Assembly: GCA_905182335.1 (NCBI GenBank)
Contig: CAJJBE010000007.1
Span: 19,842-83,841, forward strand
Length of the DNA stretch: 64,000 nucleotides
Direction: 5' to 3'
Source: Flavobacteriales bacterium UBA4466
Lineage (GTDB): Bacteria; Bacteroidota; Bacteroidia; Flavobacteriales_D; Crocinitomicaceae
Each line of letters opens with the position of its first letter. Position 1 is the stretch's first letter. Below, one piece after another: positions 27,243-36,354 of the stretch. Made by a program: the position numbers and the translations under genes. The notes under the pieces are model-generated. The model was not told where the DNA came from and searched no databases. It saw nothing but the letters and a program-made list of their open reading frames with translations.

Positions 27243-28013
27243 TTACTTCTCTGAGATATAGAATAAGTCAATACATCCCTCCTTCGCAGGAGTAACAGAA
27301 TAATCTTTCATTGTAATATCAACCCCTTTATCTGAAAGCTTATTTCTATTCATTCTATTCAAGATGTCATAAGGAATTTGAAGTATACATCTTGGCATGT
27401 TATACTGAAGGTTGAAGATGTCGAATCGTGTAATTTTCTTCACCGACCTCTTGTTCTCATCATAATACTTCATCACCTCATCGTTCCCAAAAACTCCAAG
27501 AGTATAAACAGAACTAAACTCTATAGACAATAGGTCTTTCAATTCTTGAATCGTGTACTCACGAATATGCCAAGGATTTCTTGTCAACGACATATTCTTG
27601 TTTGGCGTAGTAACAATGAACTTTCCCCCTTTTTTTAATACGCGGTGAATCTCCTTTACATACTGAACATCATCTTTGATATGCTCAATTACCTGAAACG
27701 AAACTACAAAATCAAAGTGATTATCTGGTAATCCTGTTAATGGCGGAACACTCATTTGACGAAACTCAACATTTTCAATTTCTTGACTTGATTTTAAACC
27801 GGCAGCCGACTCGAACTTATCAATTGTTAAAAATAAATCTACCCTTGAACTCAGCATTTCGATGCCATAACCACTTCCAGTTCCAATTTCTAATACATTT
27901 CCTGAGATTATTTTTGCAGCCTCAACATAAGCCAAAATACTTCTTTGATAAACGTAATTATCCGATTTATCTTGCTGTGAAACTCGTTCTGCGGTTTGAA
28001 TCTTTTTACTCAT
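27243..28013 (-). CDS. Class I SAM-dependent methyltransferase, 256 aa
   Basis: Rossmann-like methyltransferase with motif I VLEIGTGSGYGIEML (about residues 40-54), acidic motif II ending in TIDKF, and motif IV-like FDFVVSFQVIEHI. RVLKKGGKFIVTTPN follows, as in Methyltransf_11/25-type enzymes. The C-terminal part (LLSIEFSSVYTLGVFGNDEV) is usual for methyltransferases associated with glycan or lipid synthesis. It converges on the Wzy-like gene with a 4-bp gap. The substrate is unknown; the polysaccharide context is suggestive only. Confidence 0.85.
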   Translation of the reverse strand: MSKKIQTAERVSQQDKSDNYVYQRSILAYVEAAKIISGNVLEIGTGSGYGIEMLSSRVDLFLTIDKFESAAGLKSSQEIENVEFRQMSVPPLTGLPDNHFDFVVSFQVIEHIKDDVQYVKEIHRVLKKGGKFIVTTPNKNMSLTRNPWHIREYTIQELKDLLSIEFSSVYTLGVFGNDEVMKYYDENKRSVKKITRFDIFNLQYNMPRCILQIPYDILNRMNRNKLSDKGVDITMKDYSVTPAKEGCIDLFYISEK

Positions 28014-28085
28014 AATTCTATGTCCAAATAATTGAGGAAACCAAATGTAAGTTAAATAGCCCTATTGATGAAATAGTACATTGAT

Positions 28086-29372
28086 TTAGTGTGAAACCCA
28101 AAGTGTTGGGTTTAAGCATTTAACTACATTACCAACTACATGATGTATTTCAAAATGTGCGATAGACATGTTAAGGGTTACATCCAAAAGTAAAGAACCA
28201 ATTACTTTTTTAGTGCTCACCTTCATTCCAGAAATTACATAAGTATCTTGAAGATTACTATAAACTGTACGATAATTTCCGTGCTTAATAATTACAACCT
28301 TTCCTGCTCCTGGTATGTTCAATACACTAGTCACTTCTCCTTCAAAAATGGCCCTTACTTGAGCATTTTTAGGGGTGCTAATGTCAATGCCACGATTATT
28401 TGTTGTGACATTCCTCAGTGTCGGATGTGCATTTTTACCAAAAGACTCTGTGATACTCCCCTTGTCAACTGGCCAAGGCAATCGCCCTTTATTCCCTTCG
28501 AAAGAAGCGCTTAATTTCGTAGACTCCTTTGTTTCTGAGAATGTCGGTTCTGACTTCTTCGCAACAGTTGGCGTATTAGATTTTGCATTCTCAGCTTCTA
28601 AGCGTTTACGTTCAGCCTCCGCCCTCTTTCTTCTAGCCTCTGCAGCTGCAATCTCGTTGCGGATTGCTGTATTAATCCTCTCTCTTAAAATCGCTTTGCT
28701 TCTTTCTTCTTCAGCTAATTTGGTGATTAATAACGATTCTTCACTTTTAAATTTTTGGTAAACTTCCTGCTGCTTTTTTCGATCAAATTCAATTGCAGCC
28801 TTCTCTTTGATTTTATCCTTAATGAGGGCAACTTTATATTGCTTCTCTTTTTCAATAGTGATTATTTCTGCTTTAATCAACAATTGATTTTGCTTAATCG
28901 CTAAGAATTGTTTTTGTTGAATTTCCGAAATACGCTCTAAGTATTTAGCGCGCTTTACAGCTTCAAAGTAACTTCCGGATGAAACGATAGACATCATCTT
29001 TCCATACTTGTTCCTACGCTTATAGGCGTAAATTAATAGCTCTGTGTATTGTTTTTTAAGTCGGTCTATCTTTCCGTGTAAAAGCTCTATCTGTTGACTT
29101 TTACTTTGGATAGTTAACTCAGCAGCACGAATTTGATTGTCATAATTCTTTAATAACTGTTCGCGATAAATAATTTGATTTTCAATAACCTTCAACTCAT
29201 TCAGCGATGTCTCTTTCGCAGATTGACTTTTGGATAAGAGGAATTTTGTATCAGAAATTTTCTGTTCTAATCTTACTTGTTCACGCCTCAGTTTATCACT
29301 AGTAGGCTGTCCAAAACCAATAAGTGTGAGCAGCAAGAAACACACTAAAAGTATCTTATTTACACTGATCAT
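28086..29372 (-). CDS. EnvC-like protein: coiled coil plus degenerate LytM (M23) domain
   Basis: Signal peptide (1-22, LTLIGFGQ), then long coiled coils (about 25-270: RREQVRLEQKISDTKF, RRKRAEAERKRLEAENAK), then a LytM domain (about 295-428). Two of the four zinc or catalytic positions are lost: the HxxxD motif reads N326-RGI-D330, and the HxH motif reads I404-A-H406. Loss of these residues is known for EnvC, NlpD and similar factors that activate cell-wall amidases instead of cutting peptidoglycan, so a role in daughter-cell separation is likely. The frame is open to 29468, but the upstream part would overlap the DUF4292 gene by over 100 bp. The ATG at 29372 gives a good signal peptide and a 17-nt overlap. 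Confidence 0.88.
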   Translation of the reverse strand: MISVNKILLVCFLLLTLIGFGQPTSDKLRREQVRLEQKISDTKFLLSKSQSAKETSLNELKVIENQIIYREQLLKNYDNQIRAAELTIQSKSQQIELLHGKIDRLKKQYTELLIYAYKRRNKYGKMMSIVSSGSYFEAVKRAKYLERISEIQQKQFLAIKQNQLLIKAEIITIEKEKQYKVALIKDKIKEKAAIEFDRKKQQEVYQKFKSEESLLITKLAEEERSKAILRERINTAIRNEIAAAEARRKRAEAERKRLEAENAKSNTPTVAKKSEPTFSETKESTKLSASFEGNKGRLPWPVDKGSITESFGKNAHPTLRNVTTNNRGIDISTPKNAQVRAIFEGEVTSVLNIPGAGKVVIIKHGNYRTVYSNLQDTYVISGMKVSTKKVIGSLLLDVTLNMSIAHFEIHHVVGNVVKCLNPTLWVSH

Positions 29373-30162
29373 ATCCTTCTGGTATTGTGAAATAAATAGG
29401 CTCAGGCTCATTGAGTCTTGTCTTTTTATATTCCAGTTCAATGAAAATTGATTTACTTGGACTTTCAATCGTAACCTCTACCTCGTAAGGTATAACATAA
29501 GTATCAACGATCTCATAAGATTTGTATTCTAACTTAACAAATGTTGTATCCAGAGGGCTTTCAATAACAATTTGTTTTAACTGCTTCAAATCATCAGTAA
29601 GTGTGTAATATGTTATAATCTCACGCTCGCCCTTCTTTTCATTCTTTTTAATTTCACGCTTACTGTGTGAACTCATTGTATAGTTGTATGAATCGTCAAC
29701 TCTGGAATACTTCTTCTCATTATCAAACCCTACAGGCATCCCCACAAGTAACTCTTCCACATTAGAGAAACTAAAATCTAAATCAAAACTCTCTTTCAAG
29801 TATGACAGGCTTTTCTTTGAATAACACTTTTTTTGCTTATCTGTTACTTTAACAGAGTCTTTAGTAAAAAGAGCATTGAGAACAGGAAAACGAGCGAAAG
29901 TAACCAATGTGTTGACAGCACTATCACGTGTAATTCTAATCGACGTCTTAAAAGAAACATTTTGAGAGGAATCTTTATATTTCGTAGATAATTTCGTGTA
30001 AAAATGAGAAAATTCCATGGAAGAAAGACTATCCAAAATGGTTGTTATCTTGATGTCTTTCACCTTTTCTAATCTCTGTGCTTCAGACTGATAATGATTA
30101 GCACAAGATGTTAAAAGTAGAATGGATAAAATCCAAACACCATATTTAGTACACTGGATCAT
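29356..30162 (-). CDS. DUF4292-family lipoprotein, 268 aa
   Basis: A lipoprotein signal (ILSILLLTSC, Cys about residue 19) is followed by a beta-rich domain (RITRDSAVNTLVTFARFP, PVLNALFTKDSVKV, ELLVGMPVGF) matching the Bacteroidota DUF4292 family. The fold recalls LolA/LolB-type lipoprotein carriers, which is family-level inference. It lies between the TPR lipoprotein gene and the EnvC-like gene and overlaps both by 17 nt, so translation of the three is probably coupled. This gene order (TPR, DUF4292, M23) is, as I recall, common in Flavobacteriia. Confidence 0.85.
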   Translation of the reverse strand: MIQCTKYGVWILSILLLTSCANHYQSEAQRLEKVKDIKITTILDSLSSMEFSHFYTKLSTKYKDSSQNVSFKTSIRITRDSAVNTLVTFARFPVLNALFTKDSVKVTDKQKKCYSKKSLSYLKESFDLDFSFSNVEELLVGMPVGFDNEKKYSRVDDSYNYTMSSHSKREIKKNEKKGEREIITYYTLTDDLKQLKQIVIESPLDTTFVKLEYKSYEIVDTYVIPYEVEVTIESPSKSIFIELEYKKTRLNEPEPIYFTIPEGYDQCK

Positions 30163-31858
30163 AGTATCTTTTATCTTCTATTTTTTTCTCCAAACTTTGA
30201 TTGTCCGACAACAACTCTTTTGCCTTTTCCCAAAACACAAGCGCTTCTGTAATTTTCCCAATTTTGAAGTAGACATCACCTAAATGCTCCACTATCATAT
30301 AATCATTTTCCTTAAGCTTAAAAGCTCTGTTAAACTGAAATAATGCTAGGTCGTAGTCGCCTTTTTGAAACAACACCCATCCATAGGTATCTATAAACTG
30401 TGGGGATAATGGGCCCCCTTCACTCGCTTGTAATGCCAATGATTCAGCCAAGTCCAAATCTTCTCTATTTATCGCCAATCGGTAGGCAAAATTATTGCGA
30501 ATAATTAAGCTTTCACGATCAATACTCAACGCTTTATTAAAGCTCTTCTTTCCATTGGAAAAATCCTTGATTCCAAAATATGCCTCGCCTAATTCTCCAT
30601 AGAATTCTGCTTCCAATGGTTTGTCATTAATAACTAACTCTTTCCCAGCAGACAATACATCCACTGCTTCATTATGTTTTTTCAATTGATTCGCACTGAC
30701 TCCATTCAATAAAGCAGCTGTTGTTGATGTAGAGAAGAATGTTAAGCACTCCTTACTGTCTTTATATAAATTTTCAAAATCACGGTTTTGATACTCCATG
30801 ATCAGTACTTGATTCCAAATTGGATACTTCGCTTTGTCATATTCAAGTGCTTGTTTATATGCATATAAGGCCTCATCATTTTTCTCAGCACGCAACAAGT
30901 AATCGCCGTGAATTGAATGAGCTTTCGCTTCTGTTGGGTATGATTCAACCAAGAGATTAACCAATATATAAACTTCAGGATCAATTTTAAAACTAGAATC
31001 ATGAATATTAATCAAGATTTTCATTTTAGTATCGAGGCTCACATCATCACTCTGAAAAGCCAATATTAACTCTTCAAAAGATTTATCATCCTCTTTTTGC
31101 TCTCTATAAATATCTGCTAATGCTAAATGTGCACGACCGTTACTTGGATCAGCTACTACCAATTCTTTCAACATTTCAAGGGCTTTCCCCATTTCATTTG
31201 TCTTAAAGTAATGATCAACATACACCGCTATCAATTCCGGATCATTCGTATAAACTTCACGAGCATTATCGAGTTCAGCAACTGCTTTTTTTGGAAATTT
31301 AGCCTGCATTAAAAGAGTATACTTCTGAATGGATAAAGCAAGATTAATCCCCACTTGATCTTCCACTTTATTTAATGTCTCAATAGCTTTTTCAAAGTCT
31401 CTCTTTTTTATTAAAGCTTCTACATACCCGTATTTCCAATCAATATTTCTCGGTGCTAGTTTTATTATTTTTTCAAAGTTATTCAATGATTCATCAAGTT
31501 CTCCACGCTCATAATACATGTACGCCAACTCTTGGATGTATCCAATATTATTAGGATCAATTTCGGAAGCTCTTAAAATATATTCCGCAGACTTATTCAT
31601 GTTCCCAGAAGATAACTCTAGTTGTGATAGGGCGTAATAGACCGCATCATCATCTTGTCGTATAGCTAAACACTCCTCAAATTTCGTGATTGCTTCTGAA
31701 GTTCTACCTGTCGTTTTTAGGCGAATTCCCTCATGAAATTTTGTGATGTGCGGATAATCAGCAGTGCTAATCATACGCGGCTCATTCGCTATTTTCTTTG
31801 TCACACACGATGTGGCTAAAAGAAATACTGCAATTATATATATACTGAGTCTACTCAT
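30146..31858 (-). CDS. TPR-repeat lipoprotein, 570 aa
   Basis: A lipoprotein signal (AVFLLATSC, Cys about residue 18) is followed by about 12-14 tetratricopeptide repeats through the whole mature chain. Examples are AVYYALSQLELSSGNMNKSA, YIQELAYMYYERGELDESL, LGEAYFGIKDFSNGKKSF and FIDTYGWVLFQKGDYDLAL. Such proteins act as scaffolds for other proteins; an envelope role is inferred from neighbours. The start overlaps the nucleotidyltransferase stop by 8 nt, and the end overlaps the DUF4292 start by 17 nt. Confidence 0.9.
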   Translation of the reverse strand: MSRLSIYIIAVFLLATSCVTKKIANEPRMISTADYPHITKFHEGIRLKTTGRTSEAITKFEECLAIRQDDDAVYYALSQLELSSGNMNKSAEYILRASEIDPNNIGYIQELAYMYYERGELDESLNNFEKIIKLAPRNIDWKYGYVEALIKKRDFEKAIETLNKVEDQVGINLALSIQKYTLLMQAKFPKKAVAELDNAREVYTNDPELIAVYVDHYFKTNEMGKALEMLKELVVADPSNGRAHLALADIYREQKEDDKSFEELILAFQSDDVSLDTKMKILINIHDSSFKIDPEVYILVNLLVESYPTEAKAHSIHGDYLLRAEKNDEALYAYKQALEYDKAKYPIWNQVLIMEYQNRDFENLYKDSKECLTFFSTSTTAALLNGVSANQLKKHNEAVDVLSAGKELVINDKPLEAEFYGELGEAYFGIKDFSNGKKSFNKALSIDRESLIIRNNFAYRLAINREDLDLAESLALQASEGGPLSPQFIDTYGWVLFQKGDYDLALFQFNRAFKLKENDYMIVEHLGDVYFKIGKITEALVFWEKAKELLSDNQSLEKKIEDKRYYDPVY

Positions 31859-32870
31859 TTATAGTTGTATGATCTCCTAGACTCAAATCTCGCGCCAAAC
31901 CGTCATAATTAACATTTGAACCAATCATTGAATCTATTAGGATTGCATTTTTTATATCCGTTGAGTGCTGTATAATCGAGTTCTTGACAACACTATCATT
32001 GATTCTAGTTCCATTTCCAATAGAAACATGAGGTCCAACTACCACATTTTTCAAGTGAACCTTTTCACCAATAAAGCAGGGTTTAATCACGATTGAATTT
32101 TCTAGAGTAGCTGATTCTGGAATCAATTGCCCACCTTTCTTCGCATCATTTTCTAGAACTTGAGCATTTGTTTCAACTGTAACCTTCTTGTTTCCACAAT
32201 CCATCCATTGATCAACTTGACCGGTTTTAAATATCTTCCCCTTTGACATCATCCCTTTGATTCCGTCGTTTATTTGGTATTCACCACCATGAATAATATT
32301 GTTATCTATTACCGATTGCAACTCAACTTTAAGCTGACTAACCTCTTTAAAATAGTAAATTCCAATTACTGCTAAATCACTTATAAATTCAGCTGGTTTT
32401 TCTACCAGCTCAATAATTTCTTTTTTATCATTCAACTGAACAACACCATATGCCTCAGGACTATTCACTTTTTTCACCCAAATCACGGCATCGGCAGCTG
32501 GATCTAATTCAAAATTAGCCTGAATTAATGTGTCGGCGTATGCAATTACTGCAGGCCCTGATAATGAGTCTTTTGCACACATAATTGCATGTCCTGTCCC
32601 AAGCGGTTCATCTTGACGATATATTGAGGCTTTTGCACCTATTCCTTCTGCAAGTTCAATCAAGCTATTAACTATACCATCTCCAAAAAATGCAGGGTCT
32701 CCCAAAATGAAAGCTACCTCCTCTACCTTTTCACCTACAACTTCAGCAATGTCTTTGACTAATCGATGCACGATAGGCTGTCCAGCAACTGGAATTAAGG
32801 GCTTAGGAACTGTAAGTGTATGTGGCCTAAGTCTACTTCCACGACCTGCCATTGGGACTATAATTTTCAT
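31851..32870 (-). CDS. Sugar-phosphate nucleotidyltransferase with C-terminal left-handed beta-helix
   Basis: An N-terminal nucleotidyltransferase domain (1-235) has the signature GRGSRLRPHT followed by PKPLIPVAGQP, then GTGHAI, YADTL (metal-binding acidic residue) and LVEKPAE. It belongs to the NTP_transferase family, which makes NDP-sugars from sugar-1-phosphates. Hexapeptide repeats follow (about 245-335: ATLENSIVIKPCFIGEKV, VVVGPHVSIGNGTRIN), as in bifunctional or regulatory pyrophosphorylases. The sugar is uncertain (glucose- or mannose-1-phosphate are likely). Overlaps the TPR gene by 8 nt in the operon. Confidence 0.87.
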   Translation of the reverse strand: MKIIVPMAGRGSRLRPHTLTVPKPLIPVAGQPIVHRLVKDIAEVVGEKVEEVAFILGDPAFFGDGIVNSLIELAEGIGAKASIYRQDEPLGTGHAIMCAKDSLSGPAVIAYADTLIQANFELDPAADAVIWVKKVNSPEAYGVVQLNDKKEIIELVEKPAEFISDLAVIGIYYFKEVSQLKVELQSVIDNNIIHGGEYQINDGIKGMMSKGKIFKTGQVDQWMDCGNKKVTVETNAQVLENDAKKGGQLIPESATLENSIVIKPCFIGEKVHLKNVVVGPHVSIGNGTRINDSVVKNSIIQHSTDIKNAILIDSMIGSNVNYDGLARDLSLGDHTTINE

Positions 32871-32905
32871 AAACTTTTTAATTTTTAATAACGTATAAAA
32901 ACTGC

Positions 32906-33340
32906 CTATTTAATACCAGTACTGCCAAAGCCACCTTCCCCTCGTTCTGTTTCAGCAAGTTCAATTACCTCATTCCAATTTACCTGTTTTACTTCCGCAA
33001 AAACAAGTTGAGCAATGCGTTCTCCGTCTTCTACAACAAAGTTTTCGTTTGAAATATTAATTAGTATAACGCCAACTTCACCACGATAATCTGCATCAAC
33101 AGTTCCAGGGGAATTCAAAACAGAAACGCCTCTTTTCAAAGCCAGCCCACTTCTGGGTCTCACTTGACATTCGTATCCAACTGGAATTTCCATAAATAAT
33201 CCTGTTTTAACTAGTGTCCGTTCTAATGGTTTTAAAGTGATAGACTCATCGATGTTGGCGCGTATATCCAAGCCTGCGGAAGCATTCGTTTCATACGATG
33301 GAAGAGCGTGTTTTGACTTGTTGATTACTTTAACTTTCAT
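32906..33340 (-). CDS. dut: Deoxyuridine 5'-triphosphate nucleotidohydrolase (dUTPase)
   Basis: Hydrolyses dUTP to dUMP and PPi, keeping uracil out of DNA and supplying dTMP synthesis. All five trimeric dUTPase motifs are present: [52 protein letters not shown]. The last is the mobile C-terminal arm. The longer reading from 33361 adds MVAYRIS; the ATG at 33340 gives MKVKVINKS, the normal N-terminus, and 144 residues. A TATTTTTG (-7-like) at 33366-33359 on the minus strand could give a separate promoter. Confidence 0.96.
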   Translation of the reverse strand: MKVKVINKSKHALPSYETNASAGLDIRANIDESITLKPLERTLVKTGLFMEIPVGYECQVRPRSGLALKRGVSVLNSPGTVDADYRGEVGVILINISNENFVVEDGERIAQLVFAEVKQVNWNEVIELAETERGEGGFGSTGIK

Positions 33341-33418
33341 GCTTATTCTATAAGCTACCAAAAATAAGAATTTTAGCTTGCCGAAAGCACCTTAAACTGT
33401 TCGTTTAGAAAGAAGTTA

Positions 33419-34888
33419 CTAACGTTCAATCGTTAACTTTTTTTGATTATTTGGTTTCTCTATTAGCCAAACCATAAAAATATAAAGTAGGATTAAACTA
33501 TTGTGGAAAAAGAACTTTCTCCAAGAAAACGCACCCGGATCAAGGTCTATGAAGAAGGTTATTAAAAACAGAAATAGGGCAAGCCCGAAATAAAATGCAA
33601 ACTTTCGTAAATTATACTTTATCGGATAATGCTTCTGCCCTAAGAAGTAAGACGCTATCATCTGTCCAGCATAAACAATTAAAGTTGCCCATGCACTTGC
33701 CCAAAAACCATAAATTGGTATGAAAATGAGATTAATAAGAATAGTGACTACCCCTCCTCCAACTGCTATAAACGCACCATATTTTGTCTGCCCACTTAAT
33801 TTATACCAAATGGATTGATTTAGATAGATTCCATAAAATACATTCGCAATTAGTAGTATTGGAACCACTCCCAATCCTATCCAGAATTCTTCACTACGGA
33901 TGAAATACTTAAAAATATCAATATTCAGACTTACAGCTATAAATACTAAGCAGATAAAAGCTATAAAGTAATTCATGATTTTTGCGTACATCTTTTTACT
34001 ATCCTTATTTTTCTCTTGAGCAAAGAAAAAAGGTTCAGCTGCGTAGCGATATGCTTGTAAAAAGATGGTAACAATCATTGCTAATTTGTAGCATGCACTG
34101 TAAATCCCTAGCTGTGTTTCAGCAGCTCTCAATGTTAATCCACCTTGTTTATACAAAATATGTTTAAGCATTGCGCGGTCTATCGTTTCGTTGATTATTC
34201 CAGCAAATCCAGCAATGACAAGTGGCAACGCATACTTAAACATCTCTCGTGCCAACTCAGTACTATACTTCAATTTAAGTCCGATGTAGTCCTTATATGT
34301 CCCAATTGGCTTTATAAGCGATGACAATAAGTTTGCAACCAGAATAAATAGAATCCCTTCTTCTGGGTGTGCTTTATCGAAGAACCCATAAAGAAAAATT
34401 AAGTTCAACGTTATATTTACAGCAATTGCTGTAAAATGAATCGCGGCGAATTTCTTTGCTTTTTTCTCTGCGCGCAACTTCGCCATTGGTAGCGCTGATG
34501 TAGCATCAATACTAACTATTATTGCGAGTAACACAATATAAATACTGTGGTCAGAATATAGCATTGCATCTGCAATATGCTGACTAAACACTACTAGAAT
34601 TAAAAGAAAAATTACATTAAAACTAATGACTGTTAAGAAGCTATTTCGAAAAACTTCACTCTTATCTTCTTTGGCATTTATAAACTTAAAGAAAGCTGTC
34701 TCCATACCAAATGTAAGAAGTACAATTAAAAATGCTACCCATGCATATATCTCAGAAACCTTTCCGTATTCCGCTGCTGGTAGAACTAAAGTATAAAGAG
34801 GCACTAACAAGTAATTCAGGAGTCTGCCGACGATTGTCGGTAACCCATAAATAGCCGTTTGCCCCAATAAACTCTTCAGTGGATTCAA
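33419..34888 (-). CDS. Polysaccharide flippase, Wzx/MATE-like, 489 aa
   Basis: About 14 membrane helices. The N-terminus (LLGQTAIYGLPTIVGRLLNY ... LYTLVLPAAEYGKVSEIYA) and a mid-protein EPFFFAQEKNKDSKKMYAKI are usual for oligosaccharide flippases that move lipid-linked units across the inner membrane. No ATG lies near the start; translation probably begins at TTG 34888, directly after the stop of the enoyl-CoA hydratase gene. It may work with the Wzz/Wzy-like pair at 24800-27238, although it sits in a different transcript. Confidence 0.88.
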   Translation of the reverse strand: MNPLKSLLGQTAIYGLPTIVGRLLNYLLVPLYTLVLPAAEYGKVSEIYAWVAFLIVLLTFGMETAFFKFINAKEDKSEVFRNSFLTVISFNVIFLLILVVFSQHIADAMLYSDHSIYIVLLAIIVSIDATSALPMAKLRAEKKAKKFAAIHFTAIAVNITLNLIFLYGFFDKAHPEEGILFILVANLLSSLIKPIGTYKDYIGLKLKYSTELAREMFKYALPLVIAGFAGIINETIDRAMLKHILYKQGGLTLRAAETQLGIYSACYKLAMIVTIFLQAYRYAAEPFFFAQEKNKDSKKMYAKIMNYFIAFICLVFIAVSLNIDIFKYFIRSEEFWIGLGVVPILLIANVFYGIYLNQSIWYKLSGQTKYGAFIAVGGGVVTILINLIFIPIYGFWASAWATLIVYAGQMIASYFLGQKHYPIKYNLRKFAFYFGLALFLFLITFFIDLDPGAFSWRKFFFHNSLILLYIFMVWLIEKPNNQKKLTIER

Positions 34889-35665
34889 TTATTTTCTAAA
34901 ATTAGGTTTTCTTTTCTCTAAGAATGCTATTGTCCCTTCTTTAAAATCTACCGTTCCAAAACATTTTCCAAATTCTTCAATCTCTACATCATATCCATTA
35001 ATACCATCTATATAGCTTGCGTTAACCGAACGAATTACTGAGGTGATTGCTGTCCCTGAATTATTTAAAATTCGCTCTGCAATATCTTCTGCTTTGGCCA
35101 TTAATTCATCTAATTCAACAACATAGTTGACTAGCCCGCATTTTAGTGCTTCATCTGCTTTAATAATGCCCGCAGTAAAAACCATTTCATTTGCTTTTCC
35201 TCGACCAACTAACTGAGCTAGCCTCTGTGTTCCTCCATAGCCTGGAATAACACCTAAACTAACCTCTGGCAGTCCCATTCTAGCATTAGAAGAGGCTACA
35301 CGAATATGTGAGCACATTGCAAGCTCAAGCCCGCCACCTAATGCAAATCCATTAACCGCTGCGATGACTGGTTTCGAACAATTCTCAATAAATGTAAATA
35401 ACAATTCTTGTCCTTTTTGAGCTAACTCACCCCCTTGTGCAATTGTAAAGTCTGCAAACTCCTTAATGTCAGCGCCGGCTACAAATGACTTTTCACCTGA
35501 TCCTGTCAAAATAATAACCCCCGTGTTTAAGTCTTCATCTGCTGATTTAATTGCCTTGTGTAATTCTTCAATTGTTTCTTTATTCAAGGCATTTAATTGC
35601 TTTGGACGATTAATCGTAATTACATTAATATGCCCTTTTTGCTCTAAAAGTAAATTGTTATACAT
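34889..35665 (-). CDS. Enoyl-CoA hydratase / isomerase family protein
   Basis: A crotonase-fold enzyme of 258 residues. The oxyanion hole is formed by AGADIKEF and GGGLELAM. The two catalytic glutamates of true hydratases are present: one in GGGLELAMCSH and one in LPEVSLGVIPGYGGTQRL. This supports 2-enoyl-CoA hydration in fatty-acid or amino-acid breakdown over other crotonase activities. Cytoplasmic. It is followed without a gap by the flippase gene and preceded by hemJ (24-bp gap). Confidence 0.92.
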   Translation of the reverse strand: MYNNLLLEQKGHINVITINRPKQLNALNKETIEELHKAIKSADEDLNTGVIILTGSGEKSFVAGADIKEFADFTIAQGGELAQKGQELLFTFIENCSKPVIAAVNGFALGGGLELAMCSHIRVASSNARMGLPEVSLGVIPGYGGTQRLAQLVGRGKANEMVFTAGIIKADEALKCGLVNYVVELDELMAKAEDIAERILNNSGTAITSVIRSVNASYIDGINGYDVEIEEFGKCFGTVDFKEGTIAFLEKRKPNFRK

Positions 35666-35689
35666 TTTATTCTGTTTTCTAATTAATCT

Positions 35690-36235
35690 TTATTTATCTT
35701 TTGTCCTGATACGTTTATAAAACTTTATCAAAATCATTAACCCTACAGCTACTGCAAAAAACCCTGTAGTTCCCTTAATCCAGTTCAGAGAATCTTTTAA
35801 TGAAACTAAAAAAACAATTGCAACAAGGCATAAAGTAGCAACTTCATTCCATAACCTTAGTGACCCTGATTTCCAATTAAATTTTCCTTTAACAAAATTA
35901 GAAATGATGTTTTGACATACAAAATGATACACCAACAATAACACGACGAAGGACAATTTAATATGCATCCAGCTCGCTTGAAGATAATAATCAGGATTTA
36001 ATAAAATCATCCACGTTCCGAAAACAATTGTTAAAATCATTGCGGGCGTTGTTATAATCCACCACAGACGTTTTTCCATGATTTCAAATTGAGCAGAAAG
36101 AATTCTTTTCTCAACTTCTTCCTTTTCTTGTGCTTCTGTATGGTAAACAAACAAGCGAACGATGTAGAAAAGTCCTGCGAACCAACTTACCACAAAAATG
36201 ATGTGTAATGCCTTGACCGTATTATCAAAATCCAT
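35690..36235 (-). CDS. hemJ: Protoporphyrinogen IX oxidase HemJ-type membrane protein
   Basis: 181 residues with four or five membrane helices. The start KALHIIFVVSWFAGLFYIVR carries the conserved H11 of the HemJ (UPF0093) family. MEKRLWWIITTPAMILT and the Arg/Trp-rich RLWNEVATL also fit. HemJ oxidises protoporphyrinogen IX to protoporphyrin IX in haem synthesis in bacteria lacking HemG/HemY. First gene of the long minus-strand run, divergent from lysS. Confidence 0.85.
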   Translation of the reverse strand: MDFDNTVKALHIIFVVSWFAGLFYIVRLFVYHTEAQEKEEVEKRILSAQFEIMEKRLWWIITTPAMILTIVFGTWMILLNPDYYLQASWMHIKLSFVVLLLVYHFVCQNIISNFVKGKFNWKSGSLRLWNEVATLCLVAIVFLVSLKDSLNWIKGTTGFFAVAVGLMILIKFYKRIRTKDK

Positions 36236-36307
36236 ATCGTAAATATAGTTCGAATTCTCTATTATCTGTTACTAAATGTGAATTGTACAACAGATATACA
36301 AGAAACG

Positions 36308-36337
36308 TTCATGATTCTGCGTAAATCCTTATCTTTG
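36308..36337 (+). promoter_or_regulatory. Probable promoter of lysS
   Basis: TATCTTTG at 36330-36337 matches the Bacteroidota -7 element exactly and is identical to that of the tRNA-fMet promoter. A TTC at 36308-36310 sits 19 nt upstream in place of TTG. The lysS ATG is 18 nt downstream. Confidence 0.55.
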
Positions 36338-36354
36338 CTCACTTAATAACTTTT

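Noticed and set aside
28086..29468. Longer EnvC-like protein starting at 29468
   Set aside because: The extra 32 residues overlap the DUF4292 gene by over 100 bp and hide the signal peptide; ATG 29372 is better.
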